A stretch of DNA of 64,000 nucleotides from Clostridium sp. CF012 (lineage in GTDB: Bacteria > Bacillota > Clostridia > Clostridiales > Clostridiaceae). The DNA is taken from positions 62,001-126,000 of the forward strand of contig NZ_JAHLEF010000004.1 of the NCBI RefSeq assembly GCF_018861755.1, given 5' to 3'. The notes under the pieces are model-generated. The model ran no database searches. It was not told where the DNA came from and saw nothing but the letters and a program-made list of their open reading frames with translations. Of this stretch, positions 18,534-26,415 are shown piece by piece. Positions within the stretch are counted from its first letter, which is position 1; each line of letters begins with the position of its first letter. The position numbers were made by a program, and so were the translations under genes.

Positions 18534-19293
18534 GCATAGCTCTTAAAGCACCATCTCTATACTCATTCGGGCTTAATATTATTGGTACATTCCCTAAATC
18601 TATAATGGATCTACCACTTTCAAACCCACCTGGTTCTTTTCCTAGTAATTGTGTATCATACATAGCGCCTTGACCAGCAACTTGTTTTATAACAACTACT
18701 TTCTTTTTACCTAGTTTAATTTTATCGAAATATTCAAACTTTTCATCACATGTTTTTCCATTTATTTTCTTTAGTGATTCTCTTATTTCCTGAACTAATC
18801 TATCACAAGCCTTATGCGCTGCTGTAGGTCCTATCCTTACAGCACCCATACCATCTTTGAGCATTACATCTACATGGATTATAATATCTGTTGCATTCGG
18901 AGTACCTGCACGACCAAACACTACTTGCTGCGCTAGTATACCTTCTGAAGATCCAAATTCAGCTACTTGAATTCCCATTTCATCTACACCTGTGAGCATA
19001 ACATAGACGCCTGTAAGAGTATGTGTTATCCCATCACCAATTTTGCCTAAAACCTTTGTCGCTATTGGTGAAAAATCCATAATGCTATTTACAAAAAAAT
19101 CATGTTGTTTTGCATTTATTATTTTTACATCAATACACTTTATAATATCCACATCTTCTTGTATTAAATCCATTTTTAAATTTTCTCTTAAATACAATGT
19201 TTTATCTTGTATGAAAGTTCTTTTAGCAAATTCTACATTTTGAATATGGAATGTTTTAATCAATAATTTTCTAATTTCAATCTCATTTTCCAT
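18529..19293 (-). CDS. prdD: PrdD, proline reductase-associated protein (PrdA beta-like)
   Basis: A 254-residue protein aligning with the middle of PrdA. Shared segments include TLYLRENL, DFSPIATKVLGKIGDGITH / DVQPIATKEGDHKLGQGVT, QVAEFGSSEGIL and VVVIKQVAGQGAM / VVVKEIMGQGAM. The C-terminus SPNEYRDGALRAMH ends where PrdA reads SPLEVLDGGIHALT just before its cleavage point. The start at 19293 (MENEIEIRK) is preferred; a GGTGAG ribosome site lies inside the six-codon in-frame extension. Together with prdE it forms a split PrdA paralogue. Confidence 0.88.
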   Translation of the reverse strand: MENEIEIRKLLIKTFHIQNVEFAKRTFIQDKTLYLRENLKMDLIQEDVDIIKCIDVKIINAKQHDFFVNSIMDFSPIATKVLGKIGDGITHTLTGVYVMLTGVDEMGIQVAEFGSSEGILAQQVVFGRAGTPNATDIIIHVDVMLKDGMGAVRIGPTAAHKACDRLVQEIRESLKKINGKTCDEKFEYFDKIKLGKKKVVVIKQVAGQGAMYDTQLLGKEPGGFESGRSIIDLGNVPIILSPNEYRDGALRAMH

Positions 19294-19320
19294 ACACTCA
19301 CCACAATCCATTTTTTTATA

Positions 19321-19356
19321 TAGGAGTGTCTCAAAATTTAAATTGAGACACTCCTA
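19321..19356 (-). other. Strong intercistronic hairpin between prdB and prdD
   Basis: Perfect 14-base arms TAGGAGTGTCTCAA / TTGAGACACTCCTA with an 8-base loop, starting nine bases after the prdB stop. No T-run follows on the transcribed strand. It is likely to protect or process the prdB 3' end and reduce expression of prdDEF relative to prdAB. Confidence 0.7.
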
Positions 19357-19364
19357 ATTCTTAA

Positions 19365-20090
19365 TTAAACTTTTGCTGCGTACTCAAAAGGTAATGAAAC
19401 AATTTTTCCAGCTGATGGAATAGCTATAAGCTGTTCCAAAGTAGCTTTTAATATGCCTGTTTGCATTTCTTTATCATTTGGTGCTCCAGCATTTGCTCCC
19501 ATTGGAACAAGTGGTGCAACCGCTCTTGGTGTTCCGGATTGTCTAACTACTGGTGGTAATGCTGCAATAACTATCGTAGGAATCCCTGATTCCTCTATCG
19601 CTCTCTGTACAAGTACAGCAGAACGATGACAAGTTCCTCAGCCAGCGGTTAAGACTACTGCGTCTACGCCTTCATCTTTTAGTAGCTTTGCAATAGCAGG
19701 ACCAGTTTCATTTTTAAACTTATCTTGGTTTCCGCCGCCGCCCATAAATCCATAATGCATTGGAGCAACTTCTTTTATAAAGCCTTCAGCTGCAAGTTCT
19801 CTTAATCTATCAATAGGGAACATACAATTTATATCTTTATTAACGTCTCCATTGTCATATCCACCATGAGATACCATTAAATCATTAGAATTTACATCTC
19901 CTGGAACTGCTCTAAATGTAAAGTCTCCTGCTAAATTAAATCTCTTATCTGTTTTTAAGTGAACTCCTGCAGCAGTTGCAAAAGCAATTCTCATTTCATT
20001 TAATGGTTTTGTTACCGGTGTCCAAACTGGTGGTGGTGTAATTGGTACAAATATTTCTGATTGTAAGCCTTTAACGGTTGTTAAACTCAT
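19365..20090 (-). CDS. prdB: D-proline reductase selenoprotein subunit PrdB
   Basis: Catalytic subunit that reduces D-proline to 5-aminovalerate. An in-frame TGA at 19640-19638 is read as selenocysteine. Before it the protein runs VDAVVLTAG; after it GTCHRSAVLVQRAIEE continues in the same frame to a TAA at 19365, ending FEYAAKV. That gives 241 residues with Sec at 151. The TAG-U-GTCH context matches known PrdB proteins, and a SECIS-like hairpin follows the UGA. Ending the gene at the TGA would remove the active site. Its ATG overlaps the stop of the upstream small gene (TAATG). Confidence 0.97.
19598..19626 (-). promoter_or_regulatory. Bacterial SECIS hairpin in prdB
   Basis: Stem-loop on the mRNA beginning 12 bases after the UGA codon: TCG.TTCT..CTGTAC-TT-GTACAG.AGAG.CGA. 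The upper stem CTGTAC/GTACAG is perfect. Position and shape fit an element recruiting SelB. The loop sequence is not a proven SelB site. Confidence 0.7.
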
Positions 20091-20344
20091 TATACTTTCC
20101 CTTCCTTTCTACTTCTTGTCTCTATGTTACTAACATATTTTTCATTAGGTTCCTCAAAAAGAACCTCAATAAAACTCATTCTAAAACCAACTTCTTGACC
20201 TACCTGCAAAGGATAATCTGTAATTAGCATCCTCATTGGTATCTTCATAAAGCCTAATCTTCCTTTTAGATCTATTGAAACACTTCCATCATGCACTTCT
20301 ACTATAACTCCGTACATTTCTATTATCTTATCTCCGTATTTCAT
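20090..20344 (-). CDS. Small conserved protein between prdA and prdB
   Basis: An 84-residue, probably beta-rich soluble protein with no cysteines and no signal peptide. It starts MKYGDKIIEMYGVIVEVHDG and ends in a basic tail. A small gene occurs at this place in other proline reductase clusters, so it is likely part of the system, but its function is unknown. It begins nine bases after the prdA stop and shares one base with the prdB start, which points to translational coupling. Its AAGGAGATAC ribosome site lies within that short prdA-small gene junction. Confidence 0.8.
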   Translation of the reverse strand: MKYGDKIIEMYGVIVEVHDGSVSIDLKGRLGFMKIPMRMLITDYPLQVGQEVGFRMSFIEVLFEEPNEKYVSNIETRSRKEGKV

Positions 20345-20353
20345 TGTATCTCC

Positions 20354-22459
20354 TTACTTGGTTGAATATTTTTCTAATCTTTTTTTACTTTCTGGAATTG
20401 AAGTTTCATTTTCTACTCTTTCAATAGAAACTGCATAGGATTTTTCAACAGCTTCAAGATTGTTTTCCTTAACATTTGGATTCCATTTTCTTTCTGCTGC
20501 CACTACTTCTTCTCCTGCAATTGCAGTTTTAAGCATTGCAAGTGCTCTTATTGCATCTTCTTTGCAAAGAGTATTACACCCTAAAACTTCATTTTCAATT
20601 CCTGCTTCTGATTTATTGTTGTCAACCATGTACTTAGTGTACTTATTTCCAACAACTAGAGCACCTTGTACTCCACAGAATGACATTCCTACAACACCAA
20701 TTCCACGCATACCTATTTGTTCAATGTGACTTGCAAAGTCGATATGGTTATTTCCAAATCCTTCTGTTGTAACAATTGCACCTGCAACATCCATTGTCTC
20801 AATAGTCATTCCAAGTCTTTCAGATACGTAAAACTTTTCACTATTAATTTGTGGACTTCCTACAAATACAACTCCACAAAGGTCAACTTCAGGATCATTC
20901 ATTGCTGCTATAACAAGTGGTTCTCTCCAGTAATGTCTTGAACACTCTTTAGATGCTGGTCCTATACAAGTTAATGCATGAATTCCGCCATCTAATACTT
21001 CTAGTGGTGAAAGTACAACTGGTAAATTTCCAAGATCAACGTTTGGTTTTCCACCAAGTATTCCAACTGGCTCTACAGGAAGAATTAAGTTATCATGCAT
21101 TGCGCCTTGACCCATGATTTCTTTTACTACTACTATTTTCTTTCTACCAGTTCTTCTATATTGAACAAATTCTTCACTATTTACAACTAAGTCCTCTTCT
21201 AGTTTCTTTAGTGCTTCTCTAATTTCTTGTGTTATAACATCTGATGCTTTATGAGCAGCAAAAGGACCTGGTCTTTCCATGTTTGTTCCTGCGAGTATTG
21301 TAACTTGAGTTTTAATGAAAATCTCACCTTTATCTGGTGCCCCTGGTCTTCCCCACATAATATTTTCTTCTAAAATACCTTCTGAAGAACCAAATTCTCC
21401 AATTTGAACGCCATTTTCATCTGTTCCAGTAACCATAACGATAACACCATCTAGTACTCTTGTTACCCCTTGACCTAATTTATGATCTCCTTCTTTTGTA
21501 GCAATTGGCTGTACATCCATAATTGTTTCACTATATGTGTTGTACTTATCAGGTGTAATTATATCAATTTTAATATCTGTAACAAGTTCGCTTATTTTTA
21601 CAGCGTCTGTGCAGATATTTTCTCTAATATAAAGTGTAGTTCCCTCAATTTTAGTTTCAGGACCAAATTTAACTTCTTCTATTTTGAAGTGTTTTTTAGT
21701 GAGTGTTCTTACAATTTTGTCCTCAAGCTTTACTTCTGGAGTCTTATTTTCTTTAATAACTTCTTTAGCTACAGCCATTCCAGCAGTTGCTGTTTTTACT
21801 GTTTGTAATCCTTGAACTGCATTTTGATTAAATGAATTAAGAGGAATTTCTATATCAATGCCCTTTCCCTCTGCAATTTTAATCTTTAATATTCCACCAT
21901 TTATAACTGATGACATTACTGGTGTTTCAGCTTTCATAGAAACTTCCTCCTCAAATCCTTCTAGCATGTTTGAAGTTATAGGAGTTAATGCTACGGCATC
22001 TACTTTTAAAGTTGCCCCTATTACTTCACTTCTACTTAAAACACTTTCATTCAATTTAATAAGTAGAGAGTCTTGTAATTTATCAAAATGCATTGGATTT
22101 TCTAAATCCGCAGCTGTAATAACATCTCCTGCACTTTTATTATCTTTTAATACTGCCTTTTCATTACCATCAGTTAATTCTACTTCCTTCTTTTCCTGCG
22201 TAGATGCAATAGCACCCTCTACTATTTCTGGTGTTAGCGGTGATAAAGAATCAATTGTCTTAGTAAGTTTTGCCCCTATAACCTGACCTATTTTCAAACA
22301 GTTTCCAGGTATTGTTAAAAGTCCTGAATCCACTAAATCTGGAAATATTGATGGATCTTCTAAATTAGCTGCAGTAAGAATTGTTCCTGCTTCTGTTCTA
22401 CAACATACAACTGCGACTTCATTTTTAAACTCCTCTGCGTGCTCATCAGTCATTGACAT
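20354..22459 (-). CDS. prdA: D-proline reductase proprotein PrdA with duplicated N-terminal module
   Basis: Precursor cleaved to give two subunits of D-proline reductase. The cleavage point should be Thr497-Cys498 in ALTCIGPAS; Cys498 would become the N-terminal pyruvoyl group. At 701 residues it is about 75 longer than the characterised proteins I recall. The extra length is explained by a tandem repeat at the N-terminus: residues 22-82 (EAGTILTAANLEDP...SPLTPEIVEG) and 108-168 (SAGDVITAADLENP...TPITSNMLEG) are clearly related. The remainder (about 245-701) matches PrdD followed by PrdE. A GGAGG ribosome site precedes the ATG. It lies between prdC and the small gene. Confidence 0.95.
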   Translation of the reverse strand: MSMTDEHAEEFKNEVAVVCCRTEAGTILTAANLEDPSIFPDLVDSGLLTIPGNCLKIGQVIGAKLTKTIDSLSPLTPEIVEGAIASTQEKKEVELTDGNEKAVLKDNKSAGDVITAADLENPMHFDKLQDSLLIKLNESVLSRSEVIGATLKVDAVALTPITSNMLEGFEEEVSMKAETPVMSSVINGGILKIKIAEGKGIDIEIPLNSFNQNAVQGLQTVKTATAGMAVAKEVIKENKTPEVKLEDKIVRTLTKKHFKIEEVKFGPETKIEGTTLYIRENICTDAVKISELVTDIKIDIITPDKYNTYSETIMDVQPIATKEGDHKLGQGVTRVLDGVIVMVTGTDENGVQIGEFGSSEGILEENIMWGRPGAPDKGEIFIKTQVTILAGTNMERPGPFAAHKASDVITQEIREALKKLEEDLVVNSEEFVQYRRTGRKKIVVVKEIMGQGAMHDNLILPVEPVGILGGKPNVDLGNLPVVLSPLEVLDGGIHALTCIGPASKECSRHYWREPLVIAAMNDPEVDLCGVVFVGSPQINSEKFYVSERLGMTIETMDVAGAIVTTEGFGNNHIDFASHIEQIGMRGIGVVGMSFCGVQGALVVGNKYTKYMVDNNKSEAGIENEVLGCNTLCKEDAIRALAMLKTAIAGEEVVAAERKWNPNVKENNLEAVEKSYAVSIERVENETSIPESKKRLEKYSTK

Positions 22460-22479
22460 AAAAATAACCTCCTTATTTT

Positions 22480-23784
22480 TTACTTTTTCTCCATTGGTAA
22501 TCTTCTTGTAAGTGGATAATCTATTGTTCTAAATACATGATCTGTGTGGTGGTATACTGGAATTCCCATTTTAGGGGCTATACACATTACTGTATTTGAG
22601 CAGTCACTGCAATTAGCTATTAATACTCTTTTAGCACCTTGTTTTTTAAGGTAAAGGATAGCTTCTGCTTGACCTGGACAATGTCCTGGGGTTAAGCATT
22701 TGTTTAAAGATCTTACTTGAACTACATTTTTGCAGGTTGCTACTCCAACTACTTTTGAATGCATTTTTTCTGCTACATCTCTTAGTCTCGCTTCATCCGC
22801 AGCACAAGCGCATACTAATAGTCCTATTGGTCCTTCATATTTCGGAAGTGGCATGGTAACAATTGCACCACCTGAAGTCTTTGTAACAACTGCACTTTCT
22901 ATATCTTCAGATTTACCAGTATAGGGTCCACCAATTATGATTTCGCCATATGCGCCATCAATACCGCCAGCTTTTTCAATTAAATCTTTAACTGAAGTTC
23001 CTACAGGTACCTGTAAGAAAACATGACTTTCATTTCCGCCCTTTAGTTTTCCAACTATTGTAACATCTTTATCTATTACTGGTTTTCCTTCTTCAACTGC
23101 TCTTGTTAAATTAGCCAAAGTTTCTCCATTTAAAACTACACATTTTGCTTCAAAAGGTAATTGGTCAGGGTTAAGCCATACTTCGAATATTTCATGAATC
23201 ATCGCTCTTTCCTCGCCCATTGGATACATGTCTCTTAACGCTTTCACTTCAATATCTGATGCTGTAGAGAGTGCTTTTTCAAGTGCTGCAATGGCTTTTT
23301 TGTTTTTTGCTTTAACCGCAATATAGCCCTTTGGAGCTCCTATTGCACTCATAGCATATCTTAGTCCACTAATGACAATTTCCGGGTTATTTTCTAAAAC
23401 TTTTATATTATGATGTAATGCAGGTTCGCATTCAACACAATTTGCAATTACATATCCGTCTGTCATTTGAGTTTTTAATTTAATATGAGTAGGAAATCCA
23501 GCTCCACCGGCACCAACAATACCTGCTTCATAGGCAGTATCTTCTATTTTTCCACATTTTTTAATTTTTATGTATTCCGTACTTTGAATGTCGTCCGCTA
23601 AAATAAAAATTTCATTTTTTGTAATTTTAGTTACTTTTCCAGTGACACTAGAATGAATTTTAGCACCACAGCCCTCTGGGTTTGCAATACATTCCCCTCT
23701 TTTAACAATCTGTCCTTCTTTTACAATTGTAGTAGAAGGTGCACCTACATGCATTTTAAGAGGAAATTTATAGGTTATTGGCAT
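22480..23784 (-). CDS. prdC: PrdC, RnfC-like electron transfer protein of proline reductase
   Basis: A 434-residue protein with an N-terminal RnfC-like barrel and SLBB-type region (GIVGAGGAGFPTHIK, NCVECEP). The C-terminal third is cysteine-rich: CACAADEARL, CLTPGHCPGQAE, ANCSDCSNTVMC and YHHTDHVFRTI. It probably passes electrons from NADH to PrdB. No in-frame TGA is present, so this is a cysteine-only version; some clostridial PrdC proteins are selenoproteins. The start at 23784 is set by GGAGGTGG before the ATG; an eight-codon upstream extension contains that ribosome site. First gene after the sigma-54 promoter. Confidence 0.93.
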   Translation of the reverse strand: MPITYKFPLKMHVGAPSTTIVKEGQIVKRGECIANPEGCGAKIHSSVTGKVTKITKNEIFILADDIQSTEYIKIKKCGKIEDTAYEAGIVGAGGAGFPTHIKLKTQMTDGYVIANCVECEPALHHNIKVLENNPEIVISGLRYAMSAIGAPKGYIAVKAKNKKAIAALEKALSTASDIEVKALRDMYPMGEERAMIHEIFEVWLNPDQLPFEAKCVVLNGETLANLTRAVEEGKPVIDKDVTIVGKLKGGNESHVFLQVPVGTSVKDLIEKAGGIDGAYGEIIIGGPYTGKSEDIESAVVTKTSGGAIVTMPLPKYEGPIGLLVCACAADEARLRDVAEKMHSKVVGVATCKNVVQVRSLNKCLTPGHCPGQAEAILYLKKQGAKRVLIANCSDCSNTVMCIAPKMGIPVYHHTDHVFRTIDYPLTRRLPMEKK

Positions 23785-23820
23785 AAAACCACCTCCATAT
23801 TCTTTCACTTAAATATATAC

Positions 23821-23836
23821 GCAATTAGTGTGCCAA
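23821..23836 (-). promoter_or_regulatory. Sigma-54 promoter of the prd operon
   Basis: On the minus strand TTGGCAC, five bases, then TTGC: an excellent match to the -24/-12 consensus (TGGCAC-N5-TTGC). It lies 37 bases upstream of the prdC start codon. The neighbouring prdR encodes a sigma-54 activator with an intact GAFTGA motif, so this is the expected PrdR-dependent promoter. Confidence 0.9.
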
Positions 23837-23940
23837 CTTTCGAAGGATTTTATCCTCTACCTATAGCTGTTGCAAATACTCATTTGTCAGTCTATAGAGT
23901 TTTCCAATACACATTCTTACTTTTAAAGCAAAAAAAATAA

Positions 23941-23956
23941 TGTCTATTTTCTGACA
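23941..23956. promoter_or_regulatory. Candidate PrdR activator site 1
   Basis: TGTCTATTTTCTGACA. Its reverse complement TGTCAGAAAATAGACA is almost identical to site 2. It lies about 105 bases upstream of the -24 element, a normal distance for enhancer-type sites. Confidence 0.72.
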
Positions 23957-24015
23957 CTATTTTCTCACTTTATTCCTCTAAATCATGTTTGTAATGATTT
24001 GTAGCGGTTTTTCCG

Positions 24016-24031
24016 TGTCAGAAAACAGACA
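24016..24031. promoter_or_regulatory. Candidate PrdR activator site 2
   Basis: TGTCAGAAAACAGACA, an imperfect palindrome with TGTC/GACA ends. It differs from the reverse complement of site 1 at a single base. Confidence 0.72.
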
Positions 24032-24034
24032 CAC

Positions 24035-24051
24035 TGTTCAATTTTCTGACA
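24035..24051. promoter_or_regulatory. Candidate PrdR activator site 3
   Basis: TGTTCAATTTTCTGACA, a third weaker copy with one extra base between the half-sites. It lies four bases from site 2 and nine bases beyond the prdR stop codon. Confidence 0.55.
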
Positions 24052-24060
24052 CCTTGCCTT

Positions 24061-25857
24061 TTATTTTTCTAAAAGACCATATTGATTTAATTTGTAATAT
24101 AATGTACTTCTCTTCAAATTCAATATCTTTGCAGCCTTCTGTTTGTTTCCTCCCACCAATAGCAGTACTTCTACTATTGTATTTTTTTCTATACACTCCA
24201 CAATTTTCACCAAATCATATTTGTTTTGCTCCTGATCCAAATTTTCACTTTCATTAGTATATGGGATAAACTTTTTTTCATCTTCTCCATTGTCTAAAAT
24301 GTATTCCGGAAGGGTATCCAAGGTTATTTTTCCTTCAGTAGAAAGTACGATCATTCTTTGTATTACATTTTTCAGTTCTCTAATATTTCCTTCCCATTTA
24401 CAATGAACAAGCAGTGGGTATATCCTTTCATCTATGATATTTATATCTATATTTTCTTTATTAGCTATTTGATTTATAAATAAATCTACCAATTCTTTTA
24501 TATCTTCTTTTCGCTCTCTAAGTGGTGGCAATTCAATTTGAACAACTGCAAACCTATAATATAAATCATCTCTAAATTTTTTTTCTTTCATTAAATCATT
24601 CAAGTTCCTATTTGTGGCTGCTATAATCCTCGTATCTGTAACAATTCCCTTTTCACTCCCCAATCGATATACTATACCATCTTGCAGCACCCTTAAAAAT
24701 TTCACCTGCATTTCCATTGGCATATCACCAATTTCATCTAAAAACAAAGTCCCGTTACTGGCAAATTCAAATTTACCTATTTTTCCTTTTCGAATGGCGC
24801 CAGTAAAGGCCCCTTCTACATATCCAAAAACTTCACTTTCAATTAAGTGCTCAGGAATTGCACTACAATTCACCGCTACAAAATTCCCCACTCTACCGCT
24901 AGCCTCATGAATTGATCTTGCAAACACTTCTTTTCCTGTGCCGCTTTCTCCAGTAATTAGTATACTTGCAGAACTTTGTGCTACTTTTTGTGAGATTGCT
25001 ATAGCTTCAATTATTTTTTTGTTTTTCCCTACAATTGAAGAAAAGTTATAGTTTGCTGCAATTTCTTTCTTATAAGCAATCTGTAATAACTCAACTTTCC
25101 TTTTTTCTTTTTCTAACTGCTTTGATAATGTTACGACTTCCGTCACATCTCGATCTGTAGATACTACCGCCACCAATTCCCCCTTATTATTGTAGATAGG
25201 GACTGTACTTAAAACAACAAATTTACCTTTAACAGGCTCATTCCCCTCATTATCTCTTCGCTTTCCATCTTTTAAGGTTTTCATAATCAATGCATTAGGA
25301 AAAAAAGAGCCAATATATTGACCAACTATATTTTCAGCCTTTACACCATATAGTTGTTCCGAACTTTTATTCCAGTAGTTTACTATTCCTTTATCAGTAC
25401 AAATGCATACCGCTTCGTGTAAATTGTCAATAATATTATTTTGAAGATCAAACATTTCATCAATCTTAAGGTAAAACGTGTCTCTTATATTGTTGCTGGT
25501 AATTACACCTTTAATTATTTCATTTTCAATTACTGGTAATCTTCCTATTCCACTCTCTATCATTAAATTTCTTGCAACTCTAGCAGACGCGTTCATATCT
25601 ATGGTGACCACATTTTTATTCGTATATTCTACAACCTTTTCATCAAAGGATATATGTTTATTTTTTTTTATTTTAGCTATATCTTTTCTTGTAAAAACTC
25701 CAATGAGTAGCCCCAATTGGTCTACTACTAAGACTTCATCTTTATTGGCCTCAATCATTTTATTTAAAGCCTCTTTTATGCTTTCATCCGCCTTTACTTT
25801 TATGAATTTTTTATTCATAATTTCCTTTACAGTATAAAACATCTCTGCAATTACCAA
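24061..25857 (-). CDS. prdR: PrdR, sigma-54-dependent activator of proline reductase
   Basis: A 598-residue regulator. Two CBS motifs (about 8-60 and 75-128) are followed by a PAS domain (about 138-240) and a sigma-54 AAA+ domain with Walker A GESGTGKE (303-310), GAFTGA (349-354) and Walker B GTLFLDEIGD. A C-terminal Fis-type helix-turn-helix is QKAAKILNLKRSTLYYKL (573-590). No phosphoacceptor domain is present, so it probably senses a ligand directly. The start is TTG at 25857 with AAGGTGAG upstream; an ATG five codons later lacks a good ribosome site. It lies directly upstream of the operon it should control. Confidence 0.94.
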   Translation of the reverse strand: MVIAEMFYTVKEIMNKKFIKVKADESIKEALNKMIEANKDEVLVVDQLGLLIGVFTRKDIAKIKKNKHISFDEKVVEYTNKNVVTIDMNASARVARNLMIESGIGRLPVIENEIIKGVITSNNIRDTFYLKIDEMFDLQNNIIDNLHEAVCICTDKGIVNYWNKSSEQLYGVKAENIVGQYIGSFFPNALIMKTLKDGKRRDNEGNEPVKGKFVVLSTVPIYNNKGELVAVVSTDRDVTEVVTLSKQLEKEKRKVELLQIAYKKEIAANYNFSSIVGKNKKIIEAIAISQKVAQSSASILITGESGTGKEVFARSIHEASGRVGNFVAVNCSAIPEHLIESEVFGYVEGAFTGAIRKGKIGKFEFASNGTLFLDEIGDMPMEMQVKFLRVLQDGIVYRLGSEKGIVTDTRIIAATNRNLNDLMKEKKFRDDLYYRFAVVQIELPPLRERKEDIKELVDLFINQIANKENIDINIIDERIYPLLVHCKWEGNIRELKNVIQRMIVLSTEGKITLDTLPEYILDNGEDEKKFIPYTNESENLDQEQNKYDLVKIVECIEKNTIVEVLLLVGGNKQKAAKILNLKRSTLYYKLNQYGLLEK

Positions 25858-25985
25858 TTTCTCACCTTCTTTATTATTTCCCTATTCATTTCATTATACT
25901 AACTTTATTTAAAATAACAAAGTAAACCCTTGAATAATGTAAAAAATATTTTAATTTCTACACTTTCTAAATACTTTGCTCTATT

Positions 25986-26021
25986 ATTAAATATGCATAC
26001 CTCTCATTAAGCATATTTAAT
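25986..26021. repeat. Inverted repeat between prdR and proS
   Basis: Perfect 11-base arms ATTAAATATGC / GCATATTTAAT separated by 14 bases, about 130 bases upstream of prdR and 50 bases before the proS -35 box. It could be an operator or a chance AT-rich repeat. Confidence 0.35.
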
Positions 26022-26070
26022 AAAATTACATGTAAAATGTTAAAACCACTAATTTAAGGCAAAATAGTCT

Positions 26071-26099
26071 TGACATATTATTATTTTTATTCTATGATA
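26071..26099 (+). promoter_or_regulatory. Sigma-A promoter of the proS leader
   Basis: TTGACA (26071-26076), 17 bases, TATGAT (26094-26099): near-consensus vegetative promoter just before the T-box leader. Transcription should begin at about 26106. Confidence 0.85.
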
Positions 26100-26105
26100 G
26101 ATTTT

Positions 26106-26372
26106 AAAGTACAATGTCATTAAAAGTGAATATACCCAATACAAAGAAAAGGATTAGTAAAAATGGAGTCTTTTTACAGCGAGAAAATCATTGGTGTAAG
26201 ATTTTTAAAAGATCATTTTGAACCCACCTTGGAGTTCTGTACGAAATGCTTTTTTTGCAATAAGCTACAGCGGATTTCTACCGTTATCTAGAATCTGAGT
26301 GGATATTTTATATATCAACTAGGGTGGTACCACCGATAATTCTCGGTCCCTTTTTGGGATGGAGTTTTTTTT
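26106..26372 (+). promoter_or_regulatory. T-box leader (proline) of proS
   Basis: Conserved T-box sequence AGGGTGGTACCACCGAT at 26321-26337, then a terminator (GGTCCC-TTTTT-GGGAT) and eight T residues ending at 26372. Stem I has the typical ATTGGTGTAAG segment. The specifier in GAACCCACCTTGGAG is a proline codon, most likely CCA at 26224-26226 by alignment with the cysK T-box (CCC in the other register). Expression of proS should rise when tRNA-Pro is uncharged. Confidence 0.93.
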
Positions 26373-26415
26373 GTATTCATTTTTATATATTTTATAAAAT
26401 GAGAGGAGATTAATT

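Noticed and set aside
19638-20090. Reading prdB as a truncated 150-residue gene ending at TGA
   Set aside because: The frame continues with strong PrdB similarity and a SECIS-like hairpin, so the TGA is a selenocysteine codon.
21482-22286. Long plus-strand frames of 108 and 142 codons inside prdA
   Set aside because: They are antisense shadows of prdA, without ribosome sites, and have odd Ser/Thr/Phe-rich composition.
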